DNA from: Megamonas sp. UBA1799
GTDB lineage: Bacteria; Bacillota; Negativicutes; Selenomonadales; Selenomonadaceae
Length of the DNA stretch: 64,000 nucleotides
Direction of reading: 5' to 3'
NCBI GenBank assembly: GCA_002319815.1
Contig: DCFR01000052.1
Span: forward strand, 38,149-102,148
Shown: in pieces, positions 25,278 to 33,629 of the stretch
Numbering within the stretch: the stretch's first letter is position 1
Layout: every line of letters begins with the position of its first letter
Notes under the pieces: generated by a model
The model's database searches: none
Told to the model about the DNA's origin: nothing
Seen by the model: only the letters and a program-made list of their open reading frames with translations
Program-made: the position numbers and the translations under genes

Positions 25278-26670
25278 GCGAAATATACATACGTGGATAT
25301 TGCAGACGACGGTTTTTCTTTTGGGAATTTTTGCCTGTTTGATGCTTTATATAGTATATATACAGGTTGTTGAAGCGAATACCCTGGCGGTCAATCCTTT
25401 GAACCACCGGGGGACGGCAGCGGCGGCAGAAGTGCATCGCGGGGCCATTCTTGATGCGCAGGGACGCTCGCTGGCGGTCACTTCAGCCGAAGGAGAAAGA
25501 GAATATCCTTATGCGGCGGCTGCGGCGGCCGTTACCGGCTACATCGGAGAAAAGATCGGCGCTACTGGCATTGAAGGAGCTGCCAGCCGGGAGCTTTCGG
25601 GTGATTCGGAGGAATTCAGCCGGTTGGGACCAATTGCGCAGCTGCTGCGATCTTCCCAGGGCAATGATGTCCGGCTGACGATCGACGCCAAGGTGCAAAA
25701 AGCCGCGTATGAGGCGCTGGGAAATCGCCGCGGTGCCGTGGTGGTTCTGGACGCCGGTACCGGCGCTGTCCTGGCTATGGTCAGCCGCCCTTCCTTTGAC
25801 CCGGCGGATGTTGAAGCACAATGGGAGGATCTGCGGCAGCGGGCAGACAGCCCGCTTTTGAACCGCGTTTTATATGGGTTATATCCGCCCGGATCCACGA
25901 TCAAGCCGCTGATTGCGGATGCCGCTCTGACGGAAGGCGTTACCACGCAGCAGGAAATTTTTGATTGTACGGGTAAGCTGGATTTAGGCAATGGCTATAC
26001 CATTGCTGATAGTCATGGCGAAGTGCATGGACGCATTAATTTAAAGCAGGCGTTGATGGAATCTTGCAATGTAACATTTGGCACTCTGGCCATGCGGCTG
26101 GGAGGTTCAAAATTGCAAAAGGCTTTTGAACGTTTTGGCTTTGCCAAATCCTTGGATGGCGAAATGGCTTCTACCGCACCGCATTTGCCGGATTTTTCCC
26201 GGCTGGGAAAGGGTGATACGGCGCAGATCGGCATCGGGCAAAGTAAATTGCTGGTAACGCCGATCTCGATGGCTATGTTGGCGTCTTCTTTTGCCAATCA
26301 TGGGGTCATGATGCGTCCTTATATGATTGATGAAGTCGTTACTCCGTCAGGAACGGTTTTGCGGAAAGCGCAGCCGTCGCAGTGGCTGAAGGTTGATACG
26401 CCGGAACAGGCCAACCTGATTGACGGTTTTATGGAACAGGTTGTTGAACATGGCACCGGCACTTCTGCTGCCGTGCGCAACATCAGGGTTGCAGGAAAAA
26501 CGGGGACCGCAGAAAATGCCGCTGGGGCGGATCACGCCTGGTTTATTGGCTCGGCAGCTTTGCCGAATCGTCAGATTGCTTTTGCAATTATTGTTGAGAA
26601 CAGCGGTTTCGGCGGAACGGAAGCTGCGCCGATTGCGAGAAAAGTCATTCTTAGTTTATTGGATATATAG
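25270..26670 (+). CDS. Class B penicillin-binding protein (transpeptidase)
   Basis: About 466 aa from ATG 25270 (AAAAAGGAG seven bases upstream; the ATG at 25264 is too close). One N-terminal membrane helix (TTVFLLGIFACLMLYIVYI) is followed by a short dimerisation region (HRGAILDAQGRSLA) and the transpeptidase domain with all three active-site motifs: STIK (in PPGSTIKPL), SCN (in LMESCNVTFG) and KTG (in VAGKTGTAENA). It is a small PbpA-type enzyme without PASTA domains. It crosslinks peptidoglycan with the SEDS protein encoded upstream, overlapping by eight bases. Confidence 0.93.
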   Translation: MRRRNIHTWILQTTVFLLGIFACLMLYIVYIQVVEANTLAVNPLNHRGTAAAAEVHRGAILDAQGRSLAVTSAEGEREYPYAAAAAAVTGYIGEKIGATGIEGAASRELSGDSEEFSRLGPIAQLLRSSQGNDVRLTIDAKVQKAAYEALGNRRGAVVVLDAGTGAVLAMVSRPSFDPADVEAQWEDLRQRADSPLLNRVLYGLYPPGSTIKPLIADAALTEGVTTQQEIFDCTGKLDLGNGYTIADSHGEVHGRINLKQALMESCNVTFGTLAMRLGGSKLQKAFERFGFAKSLDGEMASTAPHLPDFSRLGKGDTAQIGIGQSKLLVTPISMAMLASSFANHGVMMRPYMIDEVVTPSGTVLRKAQPSQWLKVDTPEQANLIDGFMEQVVEHGTGTSAAVRNIRVAGKTGTAENAAGADHAWFIGSAALPNRQIAFAIIVENSGFGGTEAAPIARKVILSLLDI

Positions 26671-26684
26671 GAGGGCGGAATACC

Positions 26685-28394
26685 ATGGTACAAGGCATTT
26701 TAGACCATCGCTATGAACTTTTGGAGCATATCGGTGGCGGTGGAATGGCAGATGTATATAAAGCGCATGATAATGTATTGGATCGTTTGGTGGCAGTAAA
26801 AATTTTACATGCTCAATTGGCTGGCGACGCCGAGTTTATTGAGAAGTTTCATCGGGAAGCGCAGGGCGCGGCCAAGCTTTCCCATTCGAACATTGTCAAT
26901 ATTTACGATGTTGGTGAGGAAGCTGACAAGCATTACATTGTCATGGAATATGTGGCGGGAGAGACGCTGAAAACAAGGATTCAGCAACAAGGTCATTTAT
27001 CCGTTGCCGAATCCCTGCGGATTGGTAAGGAAATTGCCAAAGCGCTGGCTCATGCGCATGAGAATAATTTAGTACACTGCGATATTAAACCGCATAATAT
27101 TTTGGTCATGGCGGACGGCCGGATCAAAGTGGCTGATTTTGGCATTGCCCGGGCAGTGACTTCTTCAACGATGACTTATAATGGTACAGTTGTAGGTTCT
27201 GTGCATTATTTTTCTCCCGAGCAGGCTAAAGGGACAAAAATCACGCCGAAATCGGATATCTATTCCCTGGGAGTCGTTTTGTATGAGATGCTTACGGGTC
27301 AGCTTCCTTTTGTAGGAGAGACGACAGTCAGCATTGCGCTCAAGCATTTGCAGGAGGAACCGGCTTCGGTGCGGCAGCTCGATGCAACCATTCCGCCCAT
27401 TGTGGAAGCTATTGTTCAGCGGGCGATGGCCAAAGAACCGGATGAGCGCCCCAGCAGCGAGGAACTCGTGACGGAAATTAGTCAGGCTGAAGATATGCTG
27501 AATCCGGGCGCGGCGATTTCACCGGCTGCGGTCGATCCTTTTGCGACTCAGATGATGCCGCGGGTGGCCGAAGGACAGGAATATGATATGACGGCGGCGG
27601 ACGAAACTGCAACCGGATCAATGTTTAAATCGAAAAAGTTTATTTTTGGCTTGCTGGCGGTTTTGATTTTTGGCTTTTTGGTAGGCGCTTTCTTGTCCTA
27701 TGGAAAGTTCTGGAGCAATGCCGAAGTAGAAGTTCCAAATGTGGTCGGTAAACCGATGGCGTTGGCCCAGCAGGTGCTGGAAGCGAAAAATCTCCGTGTC
27801 AAAGTCGCCGAAACTTATGATGAGTCTGTTCCGGCAGGGCAGGTGGTTTCACAATCGCCGGAAGCAGGTTCTAAGGTCAAGGAACAGCGCCTAGTGACGA
27901 TTTATGTCAGCAAGGGCGGCGAGGATGTCGAAATGCCGGATCTGCAGGGGATGACGCGCAGCGCTGCCGAGGAACGGCTCAAGAAAATGGGCCTGAAGGT
28001 TGGCAGCATTTATGAGAAGTATTCTTCAGAAGAGGATGCGGGCACGGTCATTGCGCAGACGCCGCGGGCCGGTTCTAAGATCATGAAGGGGCAGTCGGTG
28101 GATCTTACGATCAGCAAGGGAACAAAGTCAAAGAAAGTCCGGGTGCCTGATTTTACCGGAGGAACGCTGGATGCAGCGCAGTCGAGTTTGTCATCGCTGA
28201 AACTCCGGACCGGCACGGTTGTGAAGCAGGCCAGCCGTCAGGCCGAAGGAACTATTGTCAGCCAGACGCCAGCGGCGGGCAGTGAGATTGAAGAAGGCAG
28301 CGCCGTTGATTTTGTCGTTGCGGTGAAGTCGAATGATAAGCCGGCGGTCAAACCGAATGAGCCGGAGGGCAAGACCCCTAACAAGAAAAAATAG
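26685..28394 (+). CDS. pknB: Transmembrane Ser/Thr kinase with three PASTA repeats (PknB/PrkC)
   Basis: 569 aa. Kinase domain residues 10-265: glycine loop GGGGMADV (17-24), ATP Lys 39, catalytic loop HCDIKPHN (131-138), DFG 151-153. One membrane helix lies at 319-338. Three extracytoplasmic PASTA repeats (about 348-411, 415-479, 485-547) bind muropeptides or lipid II in known homologues. The catalytic loop has Cys where many kinases have Arg (HCD not HRD), so activation-loop control may differ. GGAGGGCGG precedes the ATG. It is expected to phosphorylate envelope and division proteins read by the two FHA proteins. Confidence 0.95.
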   Translation: MVQGILDHRYELLEHIGGGGMADVYKAHDNVLDRLVAVKILHAQLAGDAEFIEKFHREAQGAAKLSHSNIVNIYDVGEEADKHYIVMEYVAGETLKTRIQQQGHLSVAESLRIGKEIAKALAHAHENNLVHCDIKPHNILVMADGRIKVADFGIARAVTSSTMTYNGTVVGSVHYFSPEQAKGTKITPKSDIYSLGVVLYEMLTGQLPFVGETTVSIALKHLQEEPASVRQLDATIPPIVEAIVQRAMAKEPDERPSSEELVTEISQAEDMLNPGAAISPAAVDPFATQMMPRVAEGQEYDMTAADETATGSMFKSKKFIFGLLAVLIFGFLVGAFLSYGKFWSNAEVEVPNVVGKPMALAQQVLEAKNLRVKVAETYDESVPAGQVVSQSPEAGSKVKEQRLVTIYVSKGGEDVEMPDLQGMTRSAAEERLKKMGLKVGSIYEKYSSEEDAGTVIAQTPRAGSKIMKGQSVDLTISKGTKSKKVRVPDFTGGTLDAAQSSLSSLKLRTGTVVKQASRQAEGTIVSQTPAAGSEIEEGSAVDFVVAVKSNDKPAVKPNEPEGKTPNKKK

Positions 28395-28437
28395 TCCGTG
28401 ATGGATTGTGGATGACAGAAGTGTCAGAGGAGCGTTT

Positions 28438-29319
28438 ATGGAGCAAGGCAAGGTCATAAAGAATTATAATAGTTTCTATTATGTTCAGGATGCAACGGGA
28501 TTAGTTACCTGTAAATTGCGCGGTCGTTTTAAAAAAGATCGCTGCAAGGTGGTCACCGGTGATGAAGTCGGTTTTTCCCGTCTGGAAGACCAGTCAGGCG
28601 TTATTGAAACGCTTCTTCCCCGGCGCAATCTGCTGCGGCGGCCAAGTGTAGCCAACATCGATCAGGTGATTGTGACATTTGCCGCCGCGGAACCCGATCC
28701 GCATCCGCTGCTGGTGAACCGGTTTCTGGTTTTGGCGGAATGGTCGGAAATTCCGGAGATTGTGCTGTGTCTGAATAAGGCAGATTTAGTGGATTCAGCA
28801 GGCAGGCAAGCGGCGTTAGCGGCTTATGGGGAAATTGGCTACCGGGTCATCGTGACGTCGACAAAAAATGGTGAGGGCATTGATGCACTGCGGGAACAGC
28901 TAAAAAATCGGGTTTCGGTTTTTGCCGGGCCTTCCGGCGCGGGGAAATCCTCCCTGCTGAATGCGTTGGATCCGGCCTTGGATTTACGTACCGGAGAAAT
29001 CAGCAGCAAGATCAAACGCGGACGGCATACGACGCGGCTGGCCCAGCTTTTGCCGCTGGCCGGCGGCGGGTTTATTGTTGATACGCCGGGTTTCAGTTCG
29101 TTTGAATTGGAAAAAATTGAACCACTGCGGCTGGCGGGCTATTTTCCCGAGTTTCGTCCCTTCCTGACCGGATGCCGTTACCGGGGCTGTACACATAGCC
29201 ATGAACCGGATTGTTTGGTGAAGCAGGCGGTAGCTGAAGGTCAGATTCAGGCAGTGCGGTATGATGCTTATTTGAATATTTTACAAGAAATAGCGGAGAG
29301 GAAGCGTGAGTATACATGA
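28438..29319 (+). CDS. rsgA: Ribosome small subunit-dependent GTPase RsgA
   Basis: About 293 aa from ATG 28438 (GAGGAG upstream). N-terminal OB fold (residues 1-60), then a circularly permuted GTPase: LNKADLV (G4) precedes FAGPSGAGKSSLLNAL (G1) and DTPGFSS (G3). A zinc-binding C-x5-C-x-H-x5-C (GCRYRGCTHSHEPDC) lies near residue 250. RsgA checks late 30S subunit maturation. It is regularly next to pknB and rpe in Firmicutes, as here. It overlaps rpe by four bases. Confidence 0.96.
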   Translation: MEQGKVIKNYNSFYYVQDATGLVTCKLRGRFKKDRCKVVTGDEVGFSRLEDQSGVIETLLPRRNLLRRPSVANIDQVIVTFAAAEPDPHPLLVNRFLVLAEWSEIPEIVLCLNKADLVDSAGRQAALAAYGEIGYRVIVTSTKNGEGIDALREQLKNRVSVFAGPSGAGKSSLLNALDPALDLRTGEISSKIKRGRHTTRLAQLLPLAGGGFIVDTPGFSSFELEKIEPLRLAGYFPEFRPFLTGCRYRGCTHSHEPDCLVKQAVAEGQIQAVRYDAYLNILQEIAERKREYT

Positions 29320-29960
29320 TCAAAATAGCCCCATCTATATTGGCAGCCGATTTTTCCTGCCTGGGGGAAGAAGTACGCCGTATCGAAGCGGCGGGAGCAG
29401 AATATGTTCATCTTGATGTGATGGACGGCAGTTTTGTGCCGGAAATCACGCTGGGGGCGTCAGTGGTCAAGCGTCTGCGTCCGACATCAAAGGCTGTGTT
29501 TGATGTTCATTTGATGGTGGAACATCCGGAGCAGCAGATTGACTCGTTTGCCAAAGCCGGCGCGGATATCATCACGTTTCACGCCGAGGCTGCCGTTCAT
29601 GCGCATCGTATTGTGCAGGATATCCGGGCACATGGCTGCAAGCCAGGGCTGGCGCTGAATCCAGGAACACCTTTAGCTATGGCGGAAGAGCTGCTGGGCG
29701 ATCTTGATATGGTCCTGCTCATGACGGTGAACCCCGGTTATGGCGGACAAAAATTTATACCTTCAATGTTGAGAAAAATTAAGCGGCTGCGCCAGTTGCT
29801 TCAGGAAAATGACATAACCGCGGATATCGAAGTTGACGGCGGCATTAATGCCGATACGGCGCCGCAGGTGATTGCTGCCGGCGCTAATGTCCTGGTGGCT
29901 GGATCGGCGGTTTATGGAGCAAAGAATATCGGGCAGGCGATTCAGACGCTGCGCGGTTGA
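29316..29960 (+). CDS. rpe: Ribulose-phosphate 3-epimerase
   Basis: 214 aa TIM barrel. APSILAADFSCLGEE at the start, HLDVMDGSFVPEIT with a catalytic Asp, VHLMVEHPE, LLMTVNPGYGGQKF, and EVDGGINADT with the second catalytic Asp. It interconverts ribulose-5-phosphate and xylulose-5-phosphate in the pentose phosphate pathway. It is translationally coupled to rsgA and is the last gene of the pknB group; queC follows after 17 bases. Confidence 0.97.
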   Translation: MIKIAPSILAADFSCLGEEVRRIEAAGAEYVHLDVMDGSFVPEITLGASVVKRLRPTSKAVFDVHLMVEHPEQQIDSFAKAGADIITFHAEAAVHAHRIVQDIRAHGCKPGLALNPGTPLAMAEELLGDLDMVLLMTVNPGYGGQKFIPSMLRKIKRLRQLLQENDITADIEVDGGINADTAPQVIAAGANVLVAGSAVYGAKNIGQAIQTLRG

Positions 29961-29977
29961 TATAGGGGGAACGAAAT

Positions 29978-30658
29978 ATGGAAAAGGCAGTGATATTACT
30001 TTCAGGCGGGTTGGATTCGACGGTTTGTATGGCTGTCGCCCAGGCTAAGGGGCTGGAGCTCTATCCAATCAGTTTTAATTATCATCAGCGGCATAGTATC
30101 GAGTTGGACGGCGCTAAAAAGGTCGCTGATTTTTTCGGCGTTCAAAAGCATCTGATCATTGATACTAATATGAATGCCATCGGCGGCTCGGCGCTTACTG
30201 ATCAGACGATTGACGTGCCGGAGGGCAATCCCGAACGCGATGATATTCCAGTGACGTATGTGCCGGCGCGTAATCTTATCTTTTTGAGTTATGCGCTGGG
30301 CTATGCGGAGGTAGTAGGCGCATCGTACATATATATTGGCGTGAATGCCGTGGATTATTCAGGGTATCCGGACTGCCGTCCGGAATTTATCGAGAAGTTT
30401 CAAAATCTGGCTGATTTTGCTACGAAGGCAACAGTAGCTGAGCACAAGAAAATCAAAATAGAAACGCCGCTGCAGGATCTCTCCAAAAAGGATATTGTGC
30501 TTTTGGGCACAAAACTGGGCGCGCCGCTGCAGTTCACACACAGCTGTTATAAAGGCGGGGAAAAAGCCTGCGGGGTTTGTGACAGCTGCCGCCTGCGTCT
30601 GCGTGGGTTTGCCGAAGCCGGCGTGATGGATCCGATTGCGTACGAAAAACAGGAGTGA
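29978..30658 (+). CDS. queC: 7-cyano-7-deazaguanine synthase QueC
   Basis: 226 aa. The PP-loop LLSGGLDSTV near residue 6 binds ATP, and the C-terminal Cys set (HSCYKGGEKACGVCDSC, about 187-203) binds zinc. QueC converts 7-carboxy-7-deazaguanine to preQ0, the queuosine precursor. GGGGGAACG precedes the ATG. folE2 follows after six bases. queD, queE and queF are not in the window. Confidence 0.95.
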   Translation: MEKAVILLSGGLDSTVCMAVAQAKGLELYPISFNYHQRHSIELDGAKKVADFFGVQKHLIIDTNMNAIGGSALTDQTIDVPEGNPERDDIPVTYVPARNLIFLSYALGYAEVVGASYIYIGVNAVDYSGYPDCRPEFIEKFQNLADFATKATVAEHKKIKIETPLQDLSKKDIVLLGTKLGAPLQFTHSCYKGGEKACGVCDSCRLRLRGFAEAGVMDPIAYEKQE

Positions 30659-30664
30659 CCACAA

Positions 30665-31453
30665 TTGAAGGATGTACAGCGCAGCCGTGATCAACGCGGT
30701 ATTGTTATTCAGCGGGTAGGAATCAATGAGGCCCATTTGCCTTTTTTGATTAAGACAAAAAAAGGCGATTTTCAGCAGGTCCTGGCCAGAATTCGATTTA
30801 CGGTTTCTTTGCCGATGGAGTATCGGGGAACGCATATGAGCCGTTTTTTAGAGATTTTGAATCAGTGGAGTCAGAAACCGGTAGCGGAAGATGAGATGGA
30901 GTCGATTTTGACCGAGGCGATGGAGCGTTTGGAAGCAAAGTCTGCCAGCCTGCAAATTGATTTCAAGTATTTTATTGCAAAAAATGCGCCGGTCAGTGGT
31001 AAAACTTCTTTTCTGGATCTGGATTGTTCTTTTGCCGGTGAACAGCAGCGGGGAGAACCGATGCAGTTTACTTTGGGCGTTGAGGTGCCGTTTACTTCGC
31101 TTTGCCCCTGCAGTAAGGAGATTTCCCGTTATGGCGCGCACAATCAGCGCGGGCTGATGCGTGTGAAAGTTCGTTTTGCACCGGGGCGGGAATGCATTTA
31201 TATTGAGGATCTGGCCCAGCGGATGGAACAGCAGGCATCGTGTCCAATTTTTCCGCTGTTGAAGCGTGAGGATGAAAAGTATGTCACGGAAACGGCTTAT
31301 GAAAATCCTAAGTTTGTCGAAGATATTCTGCGGGATTTGGTGCTCATGCTGCGGGATTTGCCGGGGATTGAATGGTTTTCAATTGAGTGTGAAAATTTTG
31401 AGTCGATTCATAATCATAATGCTTATGCAAGTCATGAGGAATTTGTTGAATAA
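30665..31453 (+). CDS. folE2: GTP cyclohydrolase I type B
   Basis: 262 aa COG1469/FolE2 family. Conserved features are VSLPMEYRGTHMSRFLE near residue 45, the substrate-site Cys stretch FTSLCPCSKEIS near 145 with RYGAHNQRG after it, and the closing FESIHNHNAYA. FolE2 makes dihydroneopterin triphosphate from GTP, the entry to folate and to queuosine. The enzyme does not depend strictly on zinc, unlike FolE. Pairing with queC suggests at least a queuosine role. TTG start at 30665 has GGAGTGACC upstream. Confidence 0.93.
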   Translation: MKDVQRSRDQRGIVIQRVGINEAHLPFLIKTKKGDFQQVLARIRFTVSLPMEYRGTHMSRFLEILNQWSQKPVAEDEMESILTEAMERLEAKSASLQIDFKYFIAKNAPVSGKTSFLDLDCSFAGEQQRGEPMQFTLGVEVPFTSLCPCSKEISRYGAHNQRGLMRVKVRFAPGRECIYIEDLAQRMEQQASCPIFPLLKREDEKYVTETAYENPKFVEDILRDLVLMLRDLPGIEWFSIECENFESIHNHNAYASHEEFVE

Positions 31454-31473
31454 TAGATTCGGGGTAAAAGTCT

Positions 31474-32328
31474 ATGAAACGTTTAATTGTCAATGCCGAT
31501 GATTTCGGCCTGCAGTCAGAAGTCAACCGTGGAATTATAGCTGGATATCAAAAGGGTTGTATCCGCAGTACCTCGTTTGTGGCGGCGGGAAAAGCAGCAG
31601 AAGAAGCAGCGGAACTGGCGCACTGTAACCCAGGGCTTGGCGTAGGGGCGCATCTGACGCTGGTAGCGGAGCGTCCGGTTCTGCCGCCGGATCAGGTGCG
31701 CAGTTTGATTGACGAAAACGGCTGCCTTTTTGCGGATCATGGAGTTTTTATTCGTCATTTTCTTCGTGGGGAGATCCGGCTGGAGGAGCTCTACCGGGAA
31801 TGCGACGCGCAGATTGCGCGCGCGGAACAGTTGGGCGTTCGGCTTTCGCATATTGATAGTCATCAGCATCTGCATGTGCTGCCGAAGCTGATTGATATTT
31901 GCATTGAACTGGCTAAAAAGCATGGATTATATAAAATGCGCCTGCCGGCAGAAGATTATTTTTTTAAAGGCGGCTATGAGGCGCCGCTGGGCAGGTATGT
32001 TGCCAAATGCGGCCTGACGGCATGCGCGCGTCTGGCCAGGCGTAAGATGACGCGGGCGCATATTGCCGTTCCCCAAGCCTTTTTTGGCATGCTGGCGGGC
32101 GGCAATATGCATGAGCGGTATTTTTTGTCCATCCTGCGGGCATTGCCGGAGGGAACTTCAGAAATTATGGTGCATCCCGGAATTGACAATTTGGCATTGG
32201 ACAATATTTATAACTGGCATTATCATTGGGAAGAGGAGTTAGCTTCGGTGCAGTCACCGGAGGTAATGGCGTATATCAAGGATCATCATGTGCAATTGAT
32301 TTCTTTTAAGGAGTTAGTGGATGAGTAA
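31474..32328 (+). CDS. ChbG/HpnK (YdjC) family carbohydrate deacetylase
   Basis: 284 aa. IVNADDFGLQSEVNRGI carries the metal-binding Asp pair, GAHLTLVAERPVLPP a metal His, and SHIDSHQHLHVLPK the catalytic region; HPGIDN near 235 completes the pattern. The family deacetylates N-acetyl sugars: ChbG acts on chitooligosaccharides and HpnK on hopanoid sugars. The next gene, a flippase-like membrane protein overlapping by eight bases, points to a lipid-linked or surface glycan substrate. GGGGTAAAAG precedes the ATG. Confidence 0.88.
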   Translation: MKRLIVNADDFGLQSEVNRGIIAGYQKGCIRSTSFVAAGKAAEEAAELAHCNPGLGVGAHLTLVAERPVLPPDQVRSLIDENGCLFADHGVFIRHFLRGEIRLEELYRECDAQIARAEQLGVRLSHIDSHQHLHVLPKLIDICIELAKKHGLYKMRLPAEDYFFKGGYEAPLGRYVAKCGLTACARLARRKMTRAHIAVPQAFFGMLAGGNMHERYFLSILRALPEGTSEIMVHPGIDNLALDNIYNWHYHWEEELASVQSPEVMAYIKDHHVQLISFKELVDE

Positions 32329-33298
32329 ATTCTATAAGCGACTGGCAATTTTGCTGACGCTGGTCTTTGGCATATCCGGCGCCGTCATCTATTGCACAGT
32401 GGACATTAACACGCTGACAAATTTGACCGTGTTTCAACCGTGGTCCATTGCGCTGGCGGTGTTTTTTGTTGCCGTCGGATTGCTTTTAGATGGCAGTCGT
32501 CTGATGCATCTGGTACATATATCCAATGAAAATATTACTTTGCTGCAGGCCGTACAGGTTGTTTTTGGCAACTATTTTTTGGCTTTGCTGACGCCGGGGG
32601 CTACCGGCGGCGCTGTCGCGCAGCTGATGTTTTTAAGGCATGCCGGCGTTCCCACCGGTAAGGCGACAGTTTTGGTATTTGTGCGTACTGTCGTTTCTAT
32701 TTTGTTTCTGGTTCTTTGTTTGCCGTTTATCTTTATGCATGATGTTAATATTTTACCAGGTATTTCCAATGGCAAGCTGATGGTGATTTCCATGACGGCC
32801 TTTATGGTGATTATTTTGCTGGTTGGAGCGATCAATTTTAATATTTTTGATCATCTGGCTGTTCATATTGCCCGTAAGCTTTCGCCGGTGCGTCGCCGTA
32901 CGTTTATTACGATGTACCGTGATACGCAGCATGCCGTGCGCCTTTTGGCTTCGTCCCCGAGGGGAATGCTGCGCGTTTTTGTCGAGTCGGGCTTGTCGCT
33001 GATGGCGATTTATGCCGTGGTTCCCTGTTTGCTTTTGGGGTTGGGTGTTCATGCCGATTGGTATGCGGTCATGGGCCGGATGATTTTTTTGAATATGCTG
33101 CTTTATTTTATGCCGACGCCGGGAGGGTCCGGAATTGCGGAGGGTGGTTTTGTCCTGTTATTCAGCACGACAGTTCCGGCGGGAACCGTTGGTATTGTAG
33201 CGGTTTGCTGGCGGTTGATTGCTGAGTATCTTCCGTTTTTAGTCGGTTTTTATTATACGATAACGGTTTTTGGCCGTGATTTTTTAAATAAGCAATAA
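32321..33298 (+). CDS. UPF0104/AglD-type polytopic membrane protein
   Basis: 325 aa, about eight membrane helices, with family marks NYFLALLTPGATGGAVAQLMFL near residue 83 (shown in part: TPGATGG) and PTPGGSGIAEGGF near 264. It belongs to the superfamily holding the membrane part of lysylphosphatidylglycerol synthase and archaeal AglD, often encoded next to lipid-linked sugar enzymes. It lacks the C-terminal aminoacyltransferase domain of MprF. Together with the deacetylase it may modify or move a polyprenyl or lipid-linked sugar. Role inferred. Confidence 0.85.
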   Translation: MSKFYKRLAILLTLVFGISGAVIYCTVDINTLTNLTVFQPWSIALAVFFVAVGLLLDGSRLMHLVHISNENITLLQAVQVVFGNYFLALLTPGATGGAVAQLMFLRHAGVPTGKATVLVFVRTVVSILFLVLCLPFIFMHDVNILPGISNGKLMVISMTAFMVIILLVGAINFNIFDHLAVHIARKLSPVRRRTFITMYRDTQHAVRLLASSPRGMLRVFVESGLSLMAIYAVVPCLLLGLGVHADWYAVMGRMIFLNMLLYFMPTPGGSGIAEGGFVLLFSTTVPAGTVGIVAVCWRLIAEYLPFLVGFYYTITVFGRDFLNKQ

Positions 33299-33369
33299 AT
33301 AAAAATACTGAATTGACAATGATTTTGTAGTCAGGCGTGTAAATCTGCGATATAATAACTATATCATGA

Positions 33370-33519
33370 GAACAGGTGCTGTTTAGCTCAATAGGGAAGT
33401 CCGGTGTGATTCCGGCGCGGTCCCGCCACTGTATAGATGAATGCTTTCGTCAGTGCCACTGGGCATTTGCCTGGGAAGGCCGGAAGTGTGATGATTTTAG
33501 CCAGGAGACCTGCCTGTTC
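33370..33519 (+). promoter_or_regulatory. Cobalamin (AdoCbl) riboswitch
   Basis: GAACAGG (33370-33376) pairs with CCTGTTC (33513-33519) as P1. Inside are GGGAAGTCCGGTGTGATTCC, GGTCCCGCCACTGT, GGGAAGGCCGGAAGTG and the B12 box AGCCAGGAGACCTGCC (33499-33514). This is a canonical cobalamin aptamer. Upstream 33313-33318 reads TTGACA and 33351-33356 TATAAT, but they are 32 bases apart, so at least one belongs to no promoter or to a different one. It controls the cbi/cob operon that begins at 33630. Confidence 0.96.
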
Positions 33520-33598
33520 GTGACACCGATCTATGCATTGCGGCATAGGCGGCCTACGGTTGATAGGCGGGTGGTGTGGAGCAGCTTTGTATGTGTTG

Positions 33599-33622
33599 CC
33601 CCCTGCCCGAATGGACAGGGGG
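33599..33622 (+). promoter_or_regulatory. Expression-platform hairpin covering the cbiD ribosome site
   Basis: CCCCCTG (33599-33605) pairs with CAGGGGG (33616-33622). The right arm contains AGGGGG, the only ribosome-binding sequence for cbiD, seven bases before the TTG at 33630. The T-run after it is short (TTTTG), so control by hiding the ribosome site is at least as likely as termination. Confidence 0.7.
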
Positions 33623-33629
33623 TTTTGTG

